DNA from: Ichthyophis bannanicus
Taxonomy: Eukaryota > Chordata > Amphibia > Gymnophiona > Ichthyophiidae
DNA: 64,000 nt
Assembly: GCA_033557465.1 (NCBI GenBank)
Contig: CM066031.1
Span: 1,068,550,444-1,068,614,443 of the forward strand
Reading direction: 5' to 3'
The translations under genes and the position numbers were made by a program. The notes below the pieces were generated by a model. That model was not told where the DNA came from, ran no database searches, and saw only the letters and a list, made by a program, of their open reading frames with translations. This document shows positions 63,386 to 64,000 of the stretch, piece by piece (the first letter of the stretch is position 1; every line of letters starts with the position of its first letter).

Positions 63386-64000
63386 AACTAGCCAACAAAC
63401 ACTGCTCCATCAACTTGTTGTACAGAGCCCCTTCAGCCTCCCCAGATGATCTCTCAACTATAATAGACCTCGCCTCCAAAGTCCATAATCCAAGCACGCC
63501 AAGCTCGATACTAGGTGATTTCAATCTTCCAGCCCTGCAAGACAATCAAGCGTCTGCCTTCCTTGAAGCTCTTAAAGATCTGGGATACCAGCAAATAGTC
63601 AAGGAACCTACCCATGTGAAGGGAAACATATTAGACCTGGTACTTTCCCCACAGACAGCCTTTGACCCAACCCAGGACCCCGTGATGTCCGTTACTGCAG
63701 TACCCTGGTCAGACCACAAGCTAATCAACTTCCAAATACCCTTGCACAACAACCAACTGAAGTATAACAGAAATCTGAGCAGCACCACGAGAACGCCAGC
63801 ACGAAGTTTCTGACTGTTCAACAAAGAACTTATCCTGACCAAAACCCGTTCGCTCCTCGACGCGACAACACGCAATCTCGATGATTTGATCTCCTGCTGG
63901 AATACTAGCCTCAGCGCTATTGCACAACGGCCACCACTGAACAAACCTCCAAGGAAATGAGCTACCGCACCATGGTACTCCTCGGAGCTACAATCATCTC
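63386..64000 (+). pseudogene. L2-clade LINE ORF2, endonuclease C-terminal half and linker
   Basis: 63415-63813 reads LLYRAPSASPDDLSTI, SILGDFNLPALQDNQAS and VPWSDHKLINFQIPL, holding the GDFN and SDH catalytic motifs. A stop near 63813 is followed by LFNKELILTKTRSLLDA and LDDLISCWNTSLSAIAQ, the normal EN-RT linker. The element continues beyond the window, so its RT is not seen. Confidence 0.88.

Noticed and set aside
1..64000. Bacterial or phage-type defence system
   Set aside because: All recognisable genes are eukaryotic retroelements, a provirus or a eukaryotic DNA virus remnant; there are no operons, ribosome binding sites or prokaryotic gene density.

Overview
The window looks like intergenic DNA from a large, repeat-rich non-mammalian vertebrate genome. 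The mixture points to an amphibian (possibly a caecilian) or a reptile: CR1, L2-clade, RTE, L1/Tx1-type and Dong/R4-type LINEs together, plus Harbinger-, hAT- and piggyBac-like non-autonomous DNA elements, a CORE-type tRNA SINE, a class I endogenous retrovirus and a remnant of a DNA virus with a protein-primed type B polymerase. The organism call is an inference from repeat content. I find no convincing host exon, rRNA or functional tRNA, and no CRISPR array or bacterial operon.

Layout. 1-4338: the 3' half of a gammaretrovirus-like provirus (integrase, env, polypurine tract, 3' LTR), broken by frameshifts and by an L2-type tail inside env. 4339-12565: three nested LINEs on the minus strand. 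An outer L2 is split by a ~7.36 kb L1 with a 12-bp target-site duplication, and that L1 is split by a second L2. 13553-14870: a Dong/R4-like LINE 3' end. 15733-18207: a 2.5 kb L1-type unit bounded by a 17-bp target-site duplication, with six tandem 172-bp 5' monomers and an ORF1 but no ORF2 (a HAL1-like arrangement). 18.7-28.0 kb: CR1, L2 and RTE fragments, followed by a minisatellite. 28.5-31.3 kb: mostly unassigned. 31.3-39.1 kb: a CORE-SINE, hairpin MITEs, CR1 3' ends, an RTE with a nested L2, and more L2. 39.6-46.4 kb: one CR1 (esterase ORF1, endonuclease start, RT) split by a 3.88 kb Harbinger-like element with a TTA duplication. 47.4-54 kb: L2, hAT-like MITE, hairpin MITE, RTE and CR1 pieces.

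56.1-62.3 kb is the most unusual part. It holds a rearranged endogenous virus remnant: a promoter-like repeat cluster, a putative early gene with an in-phase 84-bp intron and a poly(A) site, a chain of small putative exons, and a DNA polymerase B gene. The polymerase keeps an N-terminal domain, Cys/His clusters, Exo I-III and palm motif A, but ends before motifs B and C. A 205-bp piggyBac-like MITE at TTAA interrupts it. The locus then folds back: the strand reverses at about 61489, skips 2.76 kb and repeats the upstream exon block in antisense. Another antisense copy of a polymerase fragment, carrying part of the MITE, lies at 56122-56256. The nearest named relatives are adintoviruses and Maverick/Polinton elements. 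No integrase, capsid or ATPase gene of that kind is visible here.

62.35-64.0 kb: direct repeats leading into the 5' end of an L2-clade LINE (endonuclease domain), which runs off the window.

These genes do not form a working pathway. The window is a stratified record of insertions, several of which can be ordered in time from the nesting.
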